Positions 44,433 to 54,313 of a DNA stretch of 64,000 nucleotides are shown here, piece after piece (within the stretch, counting starts at the first letter, position 1; each line of letters opens with the position of its first letter). The stretch is from Tahibacter sp042701255 (GTDB taxonomy: Bacteria > Pseudomonadota > Gammaproteobacteria > Xanthomonadales > Rhodanobacteraceae). Location of the stretch: assembly GCF_042701255.1 (NCBI RefSeq), contig NZ_CP170554.1:2790001-2854000 (forward strand), given 5' to 3'. The translations under genes and the position numbers were made by a program. Below the pieces are notes generated by a model that searched no databases, had not been told where the DNA came from, and saw nothing but the letters and a program-made list of their open reading frames with translations.

Positions 44433-47400
44433 TCAATCCACCGAGAACGACTGCAGCGACACCGGCGTCGACGTGGTCGCCGTGGCCGATCCGTTGTTGG
44501 GCTGCGGGTCGGACGTCGTGGCCGTGACGTTGACGGTGTCGACGATCATGGTGGGCGGTGCGGCCGCATCCACGGTGACGGTCAGGTTGAAGGTCGCCGT
44601 ACCGGGCAGCAGGCTCGCATTGCTGCAGCTGACCATGCCGCCGGCGCCGACGGCCGGCGTCGTGCAGCTCCAGCCGGCCGGCGAGGTCAGCGCCGTGAAC
44701 GTGGTATTGGCCGGAATCACGTTGGTCAGATTCACGCCGGCCGCGGCGCTCGGGCCGAGGTTGTTCACGACCAGCGTGTAGGTGATCGGCTGGCCGTTGA
44801 TGACGCTGGCGGCAGACGCGGTGTTGCTGACCGTCAGATCCGCCGATGTGGTCACGTTCGTGGTCGCCGTCGCCGAGTTGTTGCCCGGTGCCGGGTCGCT
44901 GGTCGCCGACGACACGTTCACCGCGCCGGTGATCGTCGCGGCCGTGGTGGCCGGATCGACCGTGACGACCAGGGTGATCGTGGAACTGCCGGGAGCGAGG
45001 TCCGCATTCAGGCAGCTCACGTTGCCCGTGCTGCCGATCGGCGGCGTGGTGCAGAACCAGCCGCCGGCCCCCGACGCGCTCACCGAGGCGAACGTCGTGG
45101 ACGCCGGAATCGCGCCGGCCATGTTGACGTTCGACGCGTTGCTCGGGCCGGCGTTGGTGACCGTGATCGTATAGCTCAGGGTCTGGCCGGCAACCACGCT
45201 GGACGGGGCGCTGCTCGTGATGCCCAGATCGGCGCTGGCCGTCAGCGGTGTCGTCGCCGTCGCGGATTCGTTGCCGGTGTTCGGATCGCTCGTGGACGAC
45301 GACACCGTCGCCGTGCTGCTGATCGTCGCGGCCGCCGCACCCGGATTGACGTCGACGACGAGCGTGAACACGGCCGACGTCGCGGCGAGGCTCGATAGCG
45401 TGCAGTTGACGGTGCCGGTCGCCCCGACCGCCGGCGTCGTGCACGACCAGCCCGCGGGCGAGGTCAGCGACGCGAACGTAGTATTCGCCGGAATCGCATT
45501 GTTCAGCGCGACGTTCGCGGCGTTGCTCGGTCCGGCATTGCCGACGGTGACGGTATAGGTGATGGCCTGGCCGCTGACCGCCGTGGCCGGTGCCGCGCTG
45601 TTCGTCACGCCGAGATCGGCCGAAGTGGTGACCGTGGTCGTCGCCGTCGCGCTGTTGTTCGCCGCGACCGGATCGCCGTTGGCCGAACTCGCGTTCACGG
45701 TGCCGCTGAGCACCGTGCCGGCGACGACGTTCGGTGCCACCGCGACGGTCAGGGTGAACACGTCGCTGCCGACCGCGAGGCTCGGCTGGCTGCAGTTGAT
45801 CGTGCCGCCGGCGCCGACGGCCGGCGTGGTGCAGGACCAGCCGGATACGGCCGGCAGCGAAACGAAGCTCAGTCCGGCCGGCAAGGTGAAGCTCCAGTTC
45901 GCGGCGGCGGCCGGATCGGGGCCTGCATTGCCGACGGTGATCGTGTAGGTCAGGTTCGCACCGGCCGTGACCGGATCGGGCGAGTCGGTCACGGTCACGC
46001 CGAGGTCGGAAATCGCGAACAGGCCGATCATCACCGGGTCATGGTCGCTCGCGCGATACGGCGAGGCCGGCTGGAACACGACGCGCGGCGGCACCAGCGC
46101 GGAACCGTCGGGCTTTTCCTCGGCGGCCGTTTCGCCGGTGTCGGCGATCTCGTCGTTGTAGTCCAGCAGCGACGACTCGTCGGCGTTGATGTGCCAGGCT
46201 GCCGTGCCGACGAACTGCGGAAGCAGCGTGGTCGTGATCAACGTATGGTCCAGATGGCCGCTCAGGCCGCCGGACACATGGGAATACGCGTCCGGGCCGC
46301 GGAGTATCTGCGGGTCGCTGTAGTTGCCGATGCGCAACACCCCCATCGCATCTTCGCCGGTATAGGCGTTGAAATTGCCGAGCAGCACCACGTCCGGGTC
46401 GCCGGCGGCCGGCACCACGGTGCCGTTGATCCAGCTCAGCAGGCGCGTGGTCTGCGCCGTGCGCGTCGCGCCGAAGCAGCCCTGGCCGTCGTTACCGTCG
46501 ACGTCGCCGCCGCTGGCGCCGCTGCAGTTGCGGTCGTGCAGATGATTGACGATGACCGTGACGCGCTGGCCGAACGCCGAGTTCGTCGCGTCGACCACGT
46601 CGAAGGTCTGCGCGGTCGGCGGACGGTTGTATACCGGGTCGAGATCCACCAGCGGCGAACCGACCGGCGAGACCACGCCCGTGCGATAGATCTGCTGCAC
46701 GCGGACCGCATCCAGGCCCAGCGTGCCGCCGGTGTTGACGAACGCGTACGGATGCGCGCCGCCGCAGCGCGTGTTGATCGCGCCGAGCAGGTCGGTGATG
46801 GTCGCCGTCGGCGTGGTGTTCTCCAGCTCCGTGAGTCCGACGATGTCGGCGTTGAGCGTGCAGATCACCTGCGCTTCGCGTTCGCGCTGGCGATTGAGTT
46901 CCGCGGTGCTGTCCGCACCGCGGCAGTCCAGGGTGCTGGTAGGGCCGCAGGGGCCGCTCGTGGTGCTGGACGTCGTGTCGATCGTCGTGAAGTAGTTCTG
47001 CAGACTCACGCTGGCGATCCGGATCGCGCCGCCGATGACCGGCGGCGTGGCCGGACGCGGATTGGCCACGGTGAACGTCACCGGCGAGGCCGCAGTCGGG
47101 CGCACGCGCCAGCTCGCCGCACTGATGCCGTCGGGACTGGCGAAGTCGAGCACGCCGGTCAGGCCGTTGACGACATCGCCGTTGCGGAAGAAGTCGGTGC
47201 CCTGCGTGCCGACCGAGAAGCCGCCGTTGGCCTGCGGGTGATACACGAACTGGAAACCGTCGGACAGTCCGAGGTAGGACGTGTCCGCATTGTTGTCGTC
47301 ATCGAGCAGCACGCGGCGGCGTGCCACGGTGTCCTGATAGATCGGATAACCGGTCAGGTTCGGCGTCGTGAATTCGGTGAAGGCGCGCGGCCGGCCGCCT

Positions 47401-49964
47401 TCGCTGAGCACGACCTGGCCGTAGCGGCCGAGATCGGCGGCGTCACTGACGGTCAGCGTATCGACGAACGTGACGCGCATGCCTTCGCGCGCTTCGTAGT
47501 ACATGTCGATGTCGCCGACGACGGGCAGGTCGATGGCCACGGGCGTGACCTGCGCGAGATTGTTGCCCGCATCGGTCACGACGACGGCTCCCGCCGTGCT
47601 CGCGGTGATCTCGGTGAGGCCGTTGAATTCGCTGACGGTGCCGCTCGCGCGCACGCGCTGACCTTCGGCCACCGGCGTCGGGCAGCTCGAGCAGAACACG
47701 AACACGGCTTCGGAGGTGTTCGGATCGGCATCCGCGTCGGCGTCCTCTTCCTGCAGGAAAAAGCCGCGCAGGCGGCTGGCACCCTGGTAGTTGCCGACGA
47801 CGATGCCTTCGACCATGACCGTCGCGCCGGGTATCGGCGTCGCTGCGCCGTTGCCCTGTACGTCGTGGATCTTGGTGAGGTCGTCGTTGCGGACGGTGCC
47901 GAGTCCCTGGCCGTCGGTGACGGTCGCGTTCGTCGCGTTGGTCACGTTGACGAAGAAGGTCTCGTCGCTCTCCGGCGTGGTGTCGCCGTTGACGAGCACC
48001 GTGAAGGCATACGTGCTGGCGCCGGCCGGGATGGTCTGAGCGGTCAGCGACTGCGTCGCGTAGTCGGCCGGTGCCGTCGCCGTGCCGTTGGCCGTCGCGA
48101 TGTCGAACGTGACGCCGCTGCTCGGCGCCGGTGCGGACAGGCTGACCGTGAACGCAAACGCCGTCGTGCCCGCATTGCCTTCGTTGAGCGAGACGTCGTC
48201 GATCGTGAGGTTCGGCGCCGTGTCGTCGTTGACGACGGTGCCTTGACCCTGGCCGTCGGTGACCGTCGCGTTCGTCGCATTCGTCACGTTGACGAAGAAG
48301 GTTTCGTTGGCTTCCGGATCGGTGTCGCCGTTGACCAGCACGGTGAAGGAGTAGGTGCTCGCGCCGGCCGGAATGGTCTGCGCGGTCAGCGACTGCGTCG
48401 CGTAGTCGGCCGGTGCCGTCGCCGTACCGTTGGCCGTCGCGATGTCGAACGTGACGCCGCCGGCCGGTGCCGGCGTCGACAGATTGACCGTGAACGTGAA
48501 GTTGGTCGTGCCGGCGTTGCCTTCGTTGAGCGAGACGTCGTCGATCGTGAGGTTCGGCGGCACGTCGTCGTTGACGATGGTGCCCTGGCCCTGGCCGTCG
48601 GTGACGATGGCATTCGTCGCGTTGGTCACGTTGACGAAGAAGGTTTCGTTGGACTCCAGCGCGGTATCGCCGTTGACCAGTACCGTGAACGCATACGTGC
48701 TGCTGCCGGCCGGAATCGTCTGCGCGGTCAGCGATTTCGTCGTGTAGTCGCCCGGCGCGGTGGCGGTGCCGTCGGCCGTCGCGATGTCGAACGTGACGCC
48801 GCCTGCCGGTGCCGGCGCCGACAGGCTGACCGTGAACGTGAAATTCGTCGTGCCGGCGTTGCCTTCGTTGAGCGAGACGTCGTTGATCGTCAGGTTCGGC
48901 GCTGCGTCGTCGTTGACGATCGTGCCCTGGCCCTGGCCGTCCGTCACGGTCGCGCCGGTCGCGTTGATCACGTTGACGAAGAAGGTCTCGTTGGTCTCCA
49001 CCGCGGTGTCGCCGTTGACGAGCACGGTAAACGCATACGTGCTGCTGCCGGCCGGAATCGTCTGGGCGGTCAGCGACTTCGCCAGGTAGTCGCCGGGCGC
49101 GGTGGCGGTGCCGTCGGCGGTCGCGATGTCGAACGTCACGCCGCCCGGACCGGCCGGCGCCGACAGGCTGACCGTGAACGTGAACGAGGTCGTGCCGGCA
49201 TTGCCCTCGTTGAGAGAGACGTCGTTGATGCTGAGGTTGACCGGGACCGTGAAGCGCGGCGTCAGCGAGAAATCGTCGACGGCCAGTCCGTCGTCGGCGC
49301 CGCTGGCGTCGACGTCGTTCCAGCGGATCCAGAACGTCGCGCCGTTGGGGATGCTCAGGCTCGGGATCGACGCCGACAGCGCCGTGCGATCGGCCGCGGC
49401 GTTGCCGTTCTTGGCGCCGGCCGTCACGGTGTCCGGCGTCACGAAGTTCAGCGCCGCGACGTTGGTCCAGGTGCCGGTGACGAGATCGGTCGCGTTCGTG
49501 CTGTATTCGAAGTTCAGCTGGTCGGTACGGCCGACGGTGCCGAGGCGCCATTCCTCGCCGGTGTAGGCGACGTCGAGGCTGGTCAGGGTGATGCCCGTGT
49601 TGTTCGTGTAGCAGGCGCCGAACAGCGGAATCAGCGTGCCGCTGCGCAGGCTGCCGAGTGCGCGCTCGGTCGATCCGGCCGCGCCGTAGCTGAAGGTGTC
49701 GCCCGTCGTCGAGGCGCCGGTGTCGACGGCGTACTGCTCGTTGTCGCGCGCGCCGCCGCCGGATTCGGTCATGAACCAGCCGGGGATGGTCAGGTTATTG
49801 GTTGTCGAACCGGCGGTGTTGGACAGGGTGTCGAAATTCTGCGTCGAGGCCGACCCGATCGTGGTCAGGCTGATGCATCGGGCCAGACCCAGCGAGGGCA
49901 GGCAGAACAGCAGGCTGGCCAGCAGCCACGCGCCGAACCGGCGCGGCACAACGGGTGAAGACAT
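44433..49964 (-). CDS. Giant exported ExeM/NucH-family endonuclease with Calx-beta and DUF11 repeats
   Basis: A 1843-residue protein from the ATG at 49964, with GGGGAA eight bases upstream. Signal peptide: FGAWLLASLLFCLPSLGLA. Order: an N-terminal jelly-roll-like region (about 30-235), four nearly identical Calx-beta domains (about 243-694; each begins NLxIxDVSLNEGNAGT), an OB-fold lead-in (KIHDVQGNG ... GFFLQEED), and an endonuclease/exonuclease/phosphatase domain (about 985-1315). Its motifs are LQNYFTT, GLTELEN, VTVIVNHLHD, LDHTLI and SDHDPVM. Four DUF11 repeats follow (about 1318-1828), then the tail TPVSLQSFSVD. ExeM-type enzymes degrade extracellular DNA and act in biofilm turnover and nutrient scavenging. 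One conserved position is altered: the usual GDFNAY reads GNFNAY, so activity is uncertain. A monocistronic gene. Confidence 0.9.
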   Translation of the reverse strand: MSSPVVPRRFGAWLLASLLFCLPSLGLARCISLTTIGSASTQNFDTLSNTAGSTTNNLTIPGWFMTESGGGARDNEQYAVDTGASTTGDTFSYGAAGSTERALGSLRSGTLIPLFGACYTNNTGITLTSLDVAYTGEEWRLGTVGRTDQLNFEYSTNATDLVTGTWTNVAALNFVTPDTVTAGAKNGNAAADRTALSASIPSLSIPNGATFWIRWNDVDASGADDGLAVDDFSLTPRFTVPVNLSINDVSLNEGNAGTTSFTFTVSLSAPAGPGGVTFDIATADGTATAPGDYLAKSLTAQTIPAGSSTYAFTVLVNGDTAVETNETFFVNVINATGATVTDGQGQGTIVNDDAAPNLTINDVSLNEGNAGTTNFTFTVSLSAPAPAGGVTFDIATADGTATAPGDYTTKSLTAQTIPAGSSTYAFTVLVNGDTALESNETFFVNVTNATNAIVTDGQGQGTIVNDDVPPNLTIDDVSLNEGNAGTTNFTFTVNLSTPAPAGGVTFDIATANGTATAPADYATQSLTAQTIPAGASTYSFTVLVNGDTDPEANETFFVNVTNATNATVTDGQGQGTVVNDDTAPNLTIDDVSLNEGNAGTTAFAFTVSLSAPAPSSGVTFDIATANGTATAPADYATQSLTAQTIPAGASTYAFTVLVNGDTTPESDETFFVNVTNATNATVTDGQGLGTVRNDDLTKIHDVQGNGAATPIPGATVMVEGIVVGNYQGASRLRGFFLQEEDADADADPNTSEAVFVFCSSCPTPVAEGQRVRASGTVSEFNGLTEITASTAGAVVVTDAGNNLAQVTPVAIDLPVVGDIDMYYEAREGMRVTFVDTLTVSDAADLGRYGQVVLSEGGRPRAFTEFTTPNLTGYPIYQDTVARRRVLLDDDNNADTSYLGLSDGFQFVYHPQANGGFSVGTQGTDFFRNGDVVNGLTGVLDFASPDGISAASWRVRPTAASPVTFTVANPRPATPPVIGGAIRIASVSLQNYFTTIDTTSSTTSGPCGPTSTLDCRGADSTAELNRQREREAQVICTLNADIVGLTELENTTPTATITDLLGAINTRCGGAHPYAFVNTGGTLGLDAVRVQQIYRTGVVSPVGSPLVDLDPVYNRPPTAQTFDVVDATNSAFGQRVTVIVNHLHDRNCSGASGGDVDGNDGQGCFGATRTAQTTRLLSWINGTVVPAAGDPDVVLLGNFNAYTGEDAMGVLRIGNYSDPQILRGPDAYSHVSGGLSGHLDHTLITTTLLPQFVGTAAWHINADESSLLDYNDEIADTGETAAEEKPDGSALVPPRVVFQPASPYRASDHDPVMIGLFAISDLGVTVTDSPDPVTAGANLTYTITVGNAGPDPAAAANWSFTLPAGLSFVSLPAVSGWSCTTPAVGAGGTINCSQPSLAVGSDVFTLTVAVAPNVVAGTVLSGTVNASSANGDPVAANNSATATTTVTTSADLGVTNSAAPATAVSGQAITYTVTVGNAGPSNAANVALNNAIPANTTFASLTSPAGWSCTTPAVGATGTVNCTLSSLAATSAVFTLVVDVNPGAAAATISSTATVSSSTSDPNTGNESATATTPLTASADLGITSSAPSSVVAGQTLSYTITVTNAGPSNASNVNMAGAIPASTTFASVSASGAGGWFCTTPPIGSTGNVSCLNADLAPGSSTITLVVTVDPATTAATITGAVNVSSATSDPAPGNNSATATTNVTTSADLTVSNTASAASVINGQPITYTLVVNNLGPSAAAGVNLTNVIPANTTFTALTSPAGWSCTTPAVGAGGMVSCSNASLLPGTATFNLTVTVDAAAPPTMIVDTVNVTATTSDPQPNNGSATATTSTPVSLQSFSVD
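47890..49250 (-). repeat. Four tandem Calx-beta-encoding repeats (~357 bp each)
   Basis: Near-identical 357-bp units start (minus strand) near 49236, 48905, 48548 and 48190. Identity at synonymous positions indicates recent duplication or conversion and likely copy-number change between strains. Confidence 0.85.
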
Positions 49965-50267
49965 CGACGATTCCCCAGGATGCATGTCTGAAACGGTTTG
50001 CGGTTGCTCGTCCCCCGAGCAGCGCGCAGGGACCCGGCACCTTAGCCCTGCCGGGTTACGCAGGTAATTCAGGCCGGAACCCGGACCACGCGGCAACGGG
50101 TCAAGGATGCCGCGCCCCGGGCCACTGTGCTAGCGAAAAAAGGGGGGCGGCCTGGTCATGGCTTTGCCGGCGGTCGGGAGAGATCCCGCGGGCGGCGGTT
50201 GCCGCGGCGAGAGGGCGCTGGAAGCCGCGCGCCTGGAGGCGCCGCGCCGCTCAGGATCGTGGCTGTC

Positions 50268-50360
<93 letters not shown>

Positions 50361-50366
50361 GGCCCC

Positions 50367-51083
50367 TCAGTCCCGATGCGCGGCGTTCTTGTCGCGCCCC
50401 GCCCCGAACTTCCGGTCGAGCGAGCCGAACAGCTTCTTGAAGAAGCGCGACAGCTTGCCGCGCTGGGTCTTGCGCAGCTTTTCTTCCTCGCTCGTCAGCC
50501 AGGCGATCTGGATCACGCGGCGCTCGCCTTCGAACGGCAGATGGCCGTGGAACGAATTGTCGGCGCGGCGGAACACGACGAAGTTGCCGTATACCGGTTT
50601 GATCTCCGGCGCGGTCAGGTCCTCGATGTCGTCGATGCGGTTGAGGAAGCGCAGGCAGCCCGCGCTGGTGTCCGGCCAGGACGGGTTGAGATAGAGCAGG
50701 GCCGTGGCGACTTTCGAGCGGCTGTCGGTGTGGATGGTGCCGTGGCGCTTGTTGAGATGACGGCACAGGGTGATCAGGGTCGGATACTGGCCGAGGTGAT
50801 CGATGCCCAGGCGCGCACCGACCGCGCTCGCGACCGCGGGATCGGTCAGCTGGCCGATCAGCGCGTTGACGCTGGGGCCGCAATCCTTTTCCTCGTACGG
50901 AAAGAAACCGGCGCTAGCATAGTTCGGGAAATCACGCGCGAGTTCCGCTGCGGCCGCAGACGGCAACTGTTCGAGCGCGATGAGAAAGCGGAACGGCGTA
51001 TCGCGCACGACGGTGTCGGCCTGGTCCAGCCGTGCCGGATCGAACAGCGCAGAAGCGGCGGTTGTGGAAATTGCGGCGGACAT
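50367..51083 (-). CDS. 2-oxoglutarate/Fe(II)-dependent oxygenase
   Basis: A 238-residue cytoplasmic protein from the ATG at 51083. The double-stranded beta-helix iron site is visible: HTD (118-120) in RHGTIHTDSRSKVA, the distal His in NSFHGHLPFEGERRV (about 179) and the 2-oxoglutarate-binding Arg nearby (188-189). It resembles the prolyl-4-hydroxylase-like group. The C-terminal tail (about 200-238) is basic. It hydroxylates an unknown substrate; protein or small-molecule targets are both known in the group. It is divergent from the protease gene at 51318, and the heptamer array abuts its 3' end. Confidence 0.85.
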   Translation of the reverse strand: MSAAISTTAASALFDPARLDQADTVVRDTPFRFLIALEQLPSAAAAELARDFPNYASAGFFPYEEKDCGPSVNALIGQLTDPAVASAVGARLGIDHLGQYPTLITLCRHLNKRHGTIHTDSRSKVATALLYLNPSWPDTSAGCLRFLNRIDDIEDLTAPEIKPVYGNFVVFRRADNSFHGHLPFEGERRVIQIAWLTSEEEKLRKTQRGKLSRFFKKLFGSLDRKFGAGRDKNAAHRD

Positions 51084-51317
51084 GGCGGCGTCCTCGTGCG
51101 GAACCGGCCCGACTCTACCCCCATCGCGACGGAGATTCCTGCGAAACGGGCGCTCGCCCGAATTTCACCGGGCTCTGCCGGGTTTCCCGTGTGTGTCCCG
51201 GCGACGCCGGCGCGCGGCAAGGTCGGATTGACGGTTTGGCGAAGGCCTGATCAGAATCGACGTTTCGCCCCGCTCAGGGCCCGTCGCCGCAACTCTTCCA
51301 CGGACGCGTTCCGACCC

Positions 51318-52130
51318 ATGAAGATCTGCACGTTGTTCGCGTTGCTCGCCATCTCGTCCACGGCCGGCGCACTCGTCATCCGGGACGACGTGGACGATCG
51401 CAAGTATCAGGTTCCCGCCTCGACGTTCCCGGCGCTCGCCGACTTCCCCGGCGAAGGACACGGCGTCCTGATCGCGCCGCAGTGGGTGGTGACCGCGGCG
51501 CACGTGGTCGCGTCGCAGCACGTCATGGAGATCACCATCGGCGGCGCGTCGCGGGCCGTCGAGCGCGTCGTCATCCATCCGGGATACAAGACCTTGCCCG
51601 CGGCTCTCGTCGACGAGGCGCTGGCCTCCGGCGACGGAGCGAAAATCGCCGAATTCCTCGCGACGTCCGACGACATTGCGCTCGTGAAACTCCGCGCCTC
51701 CGTCGATGGCGTCAAACCGGCCGTGCTGTTCCGCGGCGACGACGAAATCGGCCAGAACGTGCAGTTGCTCGGCAAGGGCGCCTCGGCCGGCGGCATCGAC
51801 GGCGAATCTCCGCACCTTTCGCATCGGACGGTTCTGCGCCGGGCTTACAACGTCGTTTCCGGCGCCGACGCACGCTGGATCAGATACACGTTCGATGCGC
51901 CCGGCACCGCGTTGCAGCTGGAAGGCATGACCGGCAGCGGCGACAGCGGCGGTCCGGTGCTGATCCAGGAAAACCGGCAATGGCAGCTCGCCGGTCTGGC
52001 GTCGTGGCGATACGCGCGCGGCGACCTGCAGCATCCCGGACGCTACGGCGACGACGGCAACAACGTGCGTATTTCCCGTTACGTCGCGTGGATCGAAAGC
52101 GTCACGTCCGGCAGCGAGAAGGCGGACTGA
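51318..52130 (+). CDS. Exported trypsin-like (S1) serine protease
   Basis: A 270-residue protein from the ATG at 51318 (MKICTLFALLAISSTAGALV, a signal peptide). The catalytic triad is complete: His in WVVTAAHVV (about 62), Asp in SDDIALVKL (about 119) and Ser in GSGDSGGPVL (about 210). The short gap between signal and protease core (IRDDVDDRKYQVP) suggests no long pro-region. It is likely secreted or periplasmic. The open frame extends upstream through the heptamer array to 50127, but that part is not protein-like. Neighbours are unrelated. Confidence 0.9.
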   Translation: MKICTLFALLAISSTAGALVIRDDVDDRKYQVPASTFPALADFPGEGHGVLIAPQWVVTAAHVVASQHVMEITIGGASRAVERVVIHPGYKTLPAALVDEALASGDGAKIAEFLATSDDIALVKLRASVDGVKPAVLFRGDDEIGQNVQLLGKGASAGGIDGESPHLSHRTVLRRAYNVVSGADARWIRYTFDAPGTALQLEGMTGSGDSGGPVLIQENRQWQLAGLASWRYARGDLQHPGRYGDDGNNVRISRYVAWIESVTSGSEKAD

Positions 52131-52308
52131 CGATTCGCAGTTCGCCGAACCGGGTAGACCATGCGGGACGCCCGGATGCCGATAGCGCGCTGCGGGACTG
52201 CGGCGCCTGGATGGAGTTTTTCGTCGATCGCGCGAACCGCGCGCCGTCGTGCCGATCAGAACACCGCGTCGCGATTCCCGAAACCGAACGATCCGCTCGG
52301 ACGTCCGG

Positions 52309-53757
52309 TTACCCCTCCAGCTCCGCCGCCGCCGCGAGCCCGGACACGACGCCGAGCGACGGATCGCCGATGACGAGCGGCACGTCCGGGAACTGCGCGC
52401 GGATCGCGTGCTGGATCGCCGGCGCACGCGACGAGCCGCCGGTCAGGAAGATCGATTCGGGACGTTCGCCGATGTCGCCTTGCGCGCGTTCGAGCAGGGC
52501 GCGCAGCCGGTCGAGAAAATCCGCATATGCCGCATCGAGATGCGAGCGGTCCAGATCGAGCGCGAGGCCGGATTCGATGAAGGCCAGGTCGACGTGCCCG
52601 TGCGCGTGCGCGCCGAGATGGATCTTCATCCGTTCGGCCTGGCGGTTCAGCTGCGAGGTCGCGCCGAGGCGCTGCAGCATCGTCAGCCGCTGGCGGAACG
52701 GCGCCGGTGCATTGCGATAGTCGTGGCCGCGGAATTCCTTCTGCTGCGGCGGGCTGTGCACGCTGGCCGCTTCGCGGAAGTGGTGTACCGGAATGCCCGG
52801 ATCGCCGCGGCCGAACGACGGCATGAGCGCGTGCAGCGACAGCTCGATGTCGATGTCGGTGCCGCCCTTGGGCAGGCCCCAGCTGCCGAAGATGCGCGGC
52901 GCGCGCTCGGCGCCGCCGACCAGTGCATAGGCGACGTCGGTCGTGCCGCCGCCGACGTCGACGATCAGGCTGCGCTCCGGCGTCGCGCATTGGGTGTGGT
53001 AGTGCATCGCCGCGGCGGCGGGTTCTTCGAGGAACGAGACCTCGTCGAAGCCGGCCGCGTTCGCCGCTTCCGTCAGCATGTCCAGCGCCTGCTGCGTGCC
53101 TTGCGGTCCGAGCGCGCTCTTGAATTCCACCGGCCGGCCGAGTATCGCCGCACGCACCGGCATTTCGAGCTGCCGCGTCGCCGACAGCCGGATGTGCTCC
53201 AGCACGTGCGTGGCGATGTGCAGGATGATCTTCTTCGCGTTCGGCAGCAGGTTGTAGCCGAGCATCGACTTCGGCGACTCGACGAGATGGCCGTAGCCGT
53301 CGCCGATGTAGGCCTCGATCGCCTCGTCGCCGAACACGGCGTCGTTGACCCGGACTGCGGCACCGCGCGATTCGCGCACGCGCCGGTCCATCCAGCCGGC
53401 ACGCACGCTGCGCAGCGCGGCCGCGCGCAGCTGGTCCTCGCTGCGCTGCGCCGGTTCCGACGCGAGTGCGAGTGCCTCGGCACGGCGCTCGGCCGGCAAC
53501 GCACTGGCTTCGGCGACGCGCCGGCGCCAGGCGTCGAGCGCGTTGCGCTGTGCCGCGCGCGCCGAACGCATGTGCGCCTCGATCTGCGCGTCGAGCTCGT
53601 CGGTCAGCACGAAGTCGTTCGGGTCGGGCACGGCGGCCGGAAAGAACACGGCGGTGCGGAACTGCTTGTCCTCGCCGAAGCGGATGCCGTGCAGGCGGCC
53701 GCCGACCGACGCCGCGGCGGCGGAATAGCTGGTGCCGAAGTCGATGCCGATCCGCAT
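52309..53757 (-). CDS. yegD: Hsp70-family protein, YegD-like
   Basis: A 482-residue protein from the ATG at 53757 (MRIGIDFGTSYSAAAASVGG). Actin/Hsp70 ATPase motifs are clear: phosphate-1 GIDFGTSYS, phosphate-2 IVDVGGGTTDVAYAL, and adenosine motif FLTGGSSRAPAI. It lacks the C-terminal substrate-binding domain of DnaK, as usual for YegD-type proteins, and no J-domain partner is nearby. The usual length for this group is about 450 residues. A cytoplasmic putative chaperone of unknown client. Confidence 0.9.
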   Translation of the reverse strand: MRIGIDFGTSYSAAAASVGGRLHGIRFGEDKQFRTAVFFPAAVPDPNDFVLTDELDAQIEAHMRSARAAQRNALDAWRRRVAEASALPAERRAEALALASEPAQRSEDQLRAAALRSVRAGWMDRRVRESRGAAVRVNDAVFGDEAIEAYIGDGYGHLVESPKSMLGYNLLPNAKKIILHIATHVLEHIRLSATRQLEMPVRAAILGRPVEFKSALGPQGTQQALDMLTEAANAAGFDEVSFLEEPAAAAMHYHTQCATPERSLIVDVGGGTTDVAYALVGGAERAPRIFGSWGLPKGGTDIDIELSLHALMPSFGRGDPGIPVHHFREAASVHSPPQQKEFRGHDYRNAPAPFRQRLTMLQRLGATSQLNRQAERMKIHLGAHAHGHVDLAFIESGLALDLDRSHLDAAYADFLDRLRALLERAQGDIGERPESIFLTGGSSRAPAIQHAIRAQFPDVPLVIGDPSLGVVSGLAAAAELEG

Positions 53758-53845
53758 CTGGGATGCCCTGGGGTTGCGAGGGCGCGCGAGTGTAGTGGCG
53801 GCCGCGGCGCAATGCGAGTGCCGCGTCATACGGTCTGGCGCGCGA

Positions 53846-54277
53846 TCAGGACCTGGTCTCAGAGGTCGTGCGGATCGTCTTTCCGGCTGCGTTGCGCCGG
53901 TGGGAGCCGATGGCCGTACCTGCGACGAGGGCGCCGGTCACGACCAGCCATTCGAGAAAGAGCGCGGCTCCCGAGACAGGACCGATCCATTTGCGCAGCA
54001 GGTACATCAGCAGCATTCCGACGCCTGCCTGAAGCAGGAAGGCCAGCCAGGCGTGGGTAAACGGCTGGAAGGACTGGCGCAACGCCAGCCGCGCGAAGAG
54101 CATCGTGCAGGCAATGAACGAGAGGGATGAGGCGGCGATCGAGGCGGCAGTTGGCGTATGAATGCCGGAGTTCCCCGTGGACAGCAGCAGACCTTCGAAG
54201 ATGCCGACGACGGACTGCATCAGGAACAGCGCGATCGCGTACCTGAAGATCCTGACCCAGTTCAGTAACGGCTTCAT
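53846..54277 (-). CDS. Small four-helix membrane protein of unknown function
   Basis: A 143-residue protein from the ATG at 54277 with about four hydrophobic helices (IALFLMQSVVGIFEGLLL; SIAASSLSFIACTMLFARL; AWLAFLLQAGVGMLLMYLL; ALFLEWLVVTGALVAGTAI) and a basic C-terminus. Its ends resemble small uncharacterised membrane proteins of xanthomonads; no family recognised. It lies 36 bases after the next gene on the same strand, so the two form a likely operon. Confidence 0.7.
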   Translation of the reverse strand: MKPLLNWVRIFRYAIALFLMQSVVGIFEGLLLSTGNSGIHTPTAASIAASSLSFIACTMLFARLALRQSFQPFTHAWLAFLLQAGVGMLLMYLLRKWIGPVSGAALFLEWLVVTGALVAGTAIGSHRRNAAGKTIRTTSETRS

Positions 54278-54313
54278 CGGATTTCCCGTGCCGGCTGCGG
54301 ATCGTGAAACGCG

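Noticed and set aside
46041..49958. 1305-residue plus-strand open frame opposite the ExeM-like gene
   Set aside because: Arg/Val/Asp-rich antisense shadow of the Calx-beta and nuclease coding sequence; no domain recognised.
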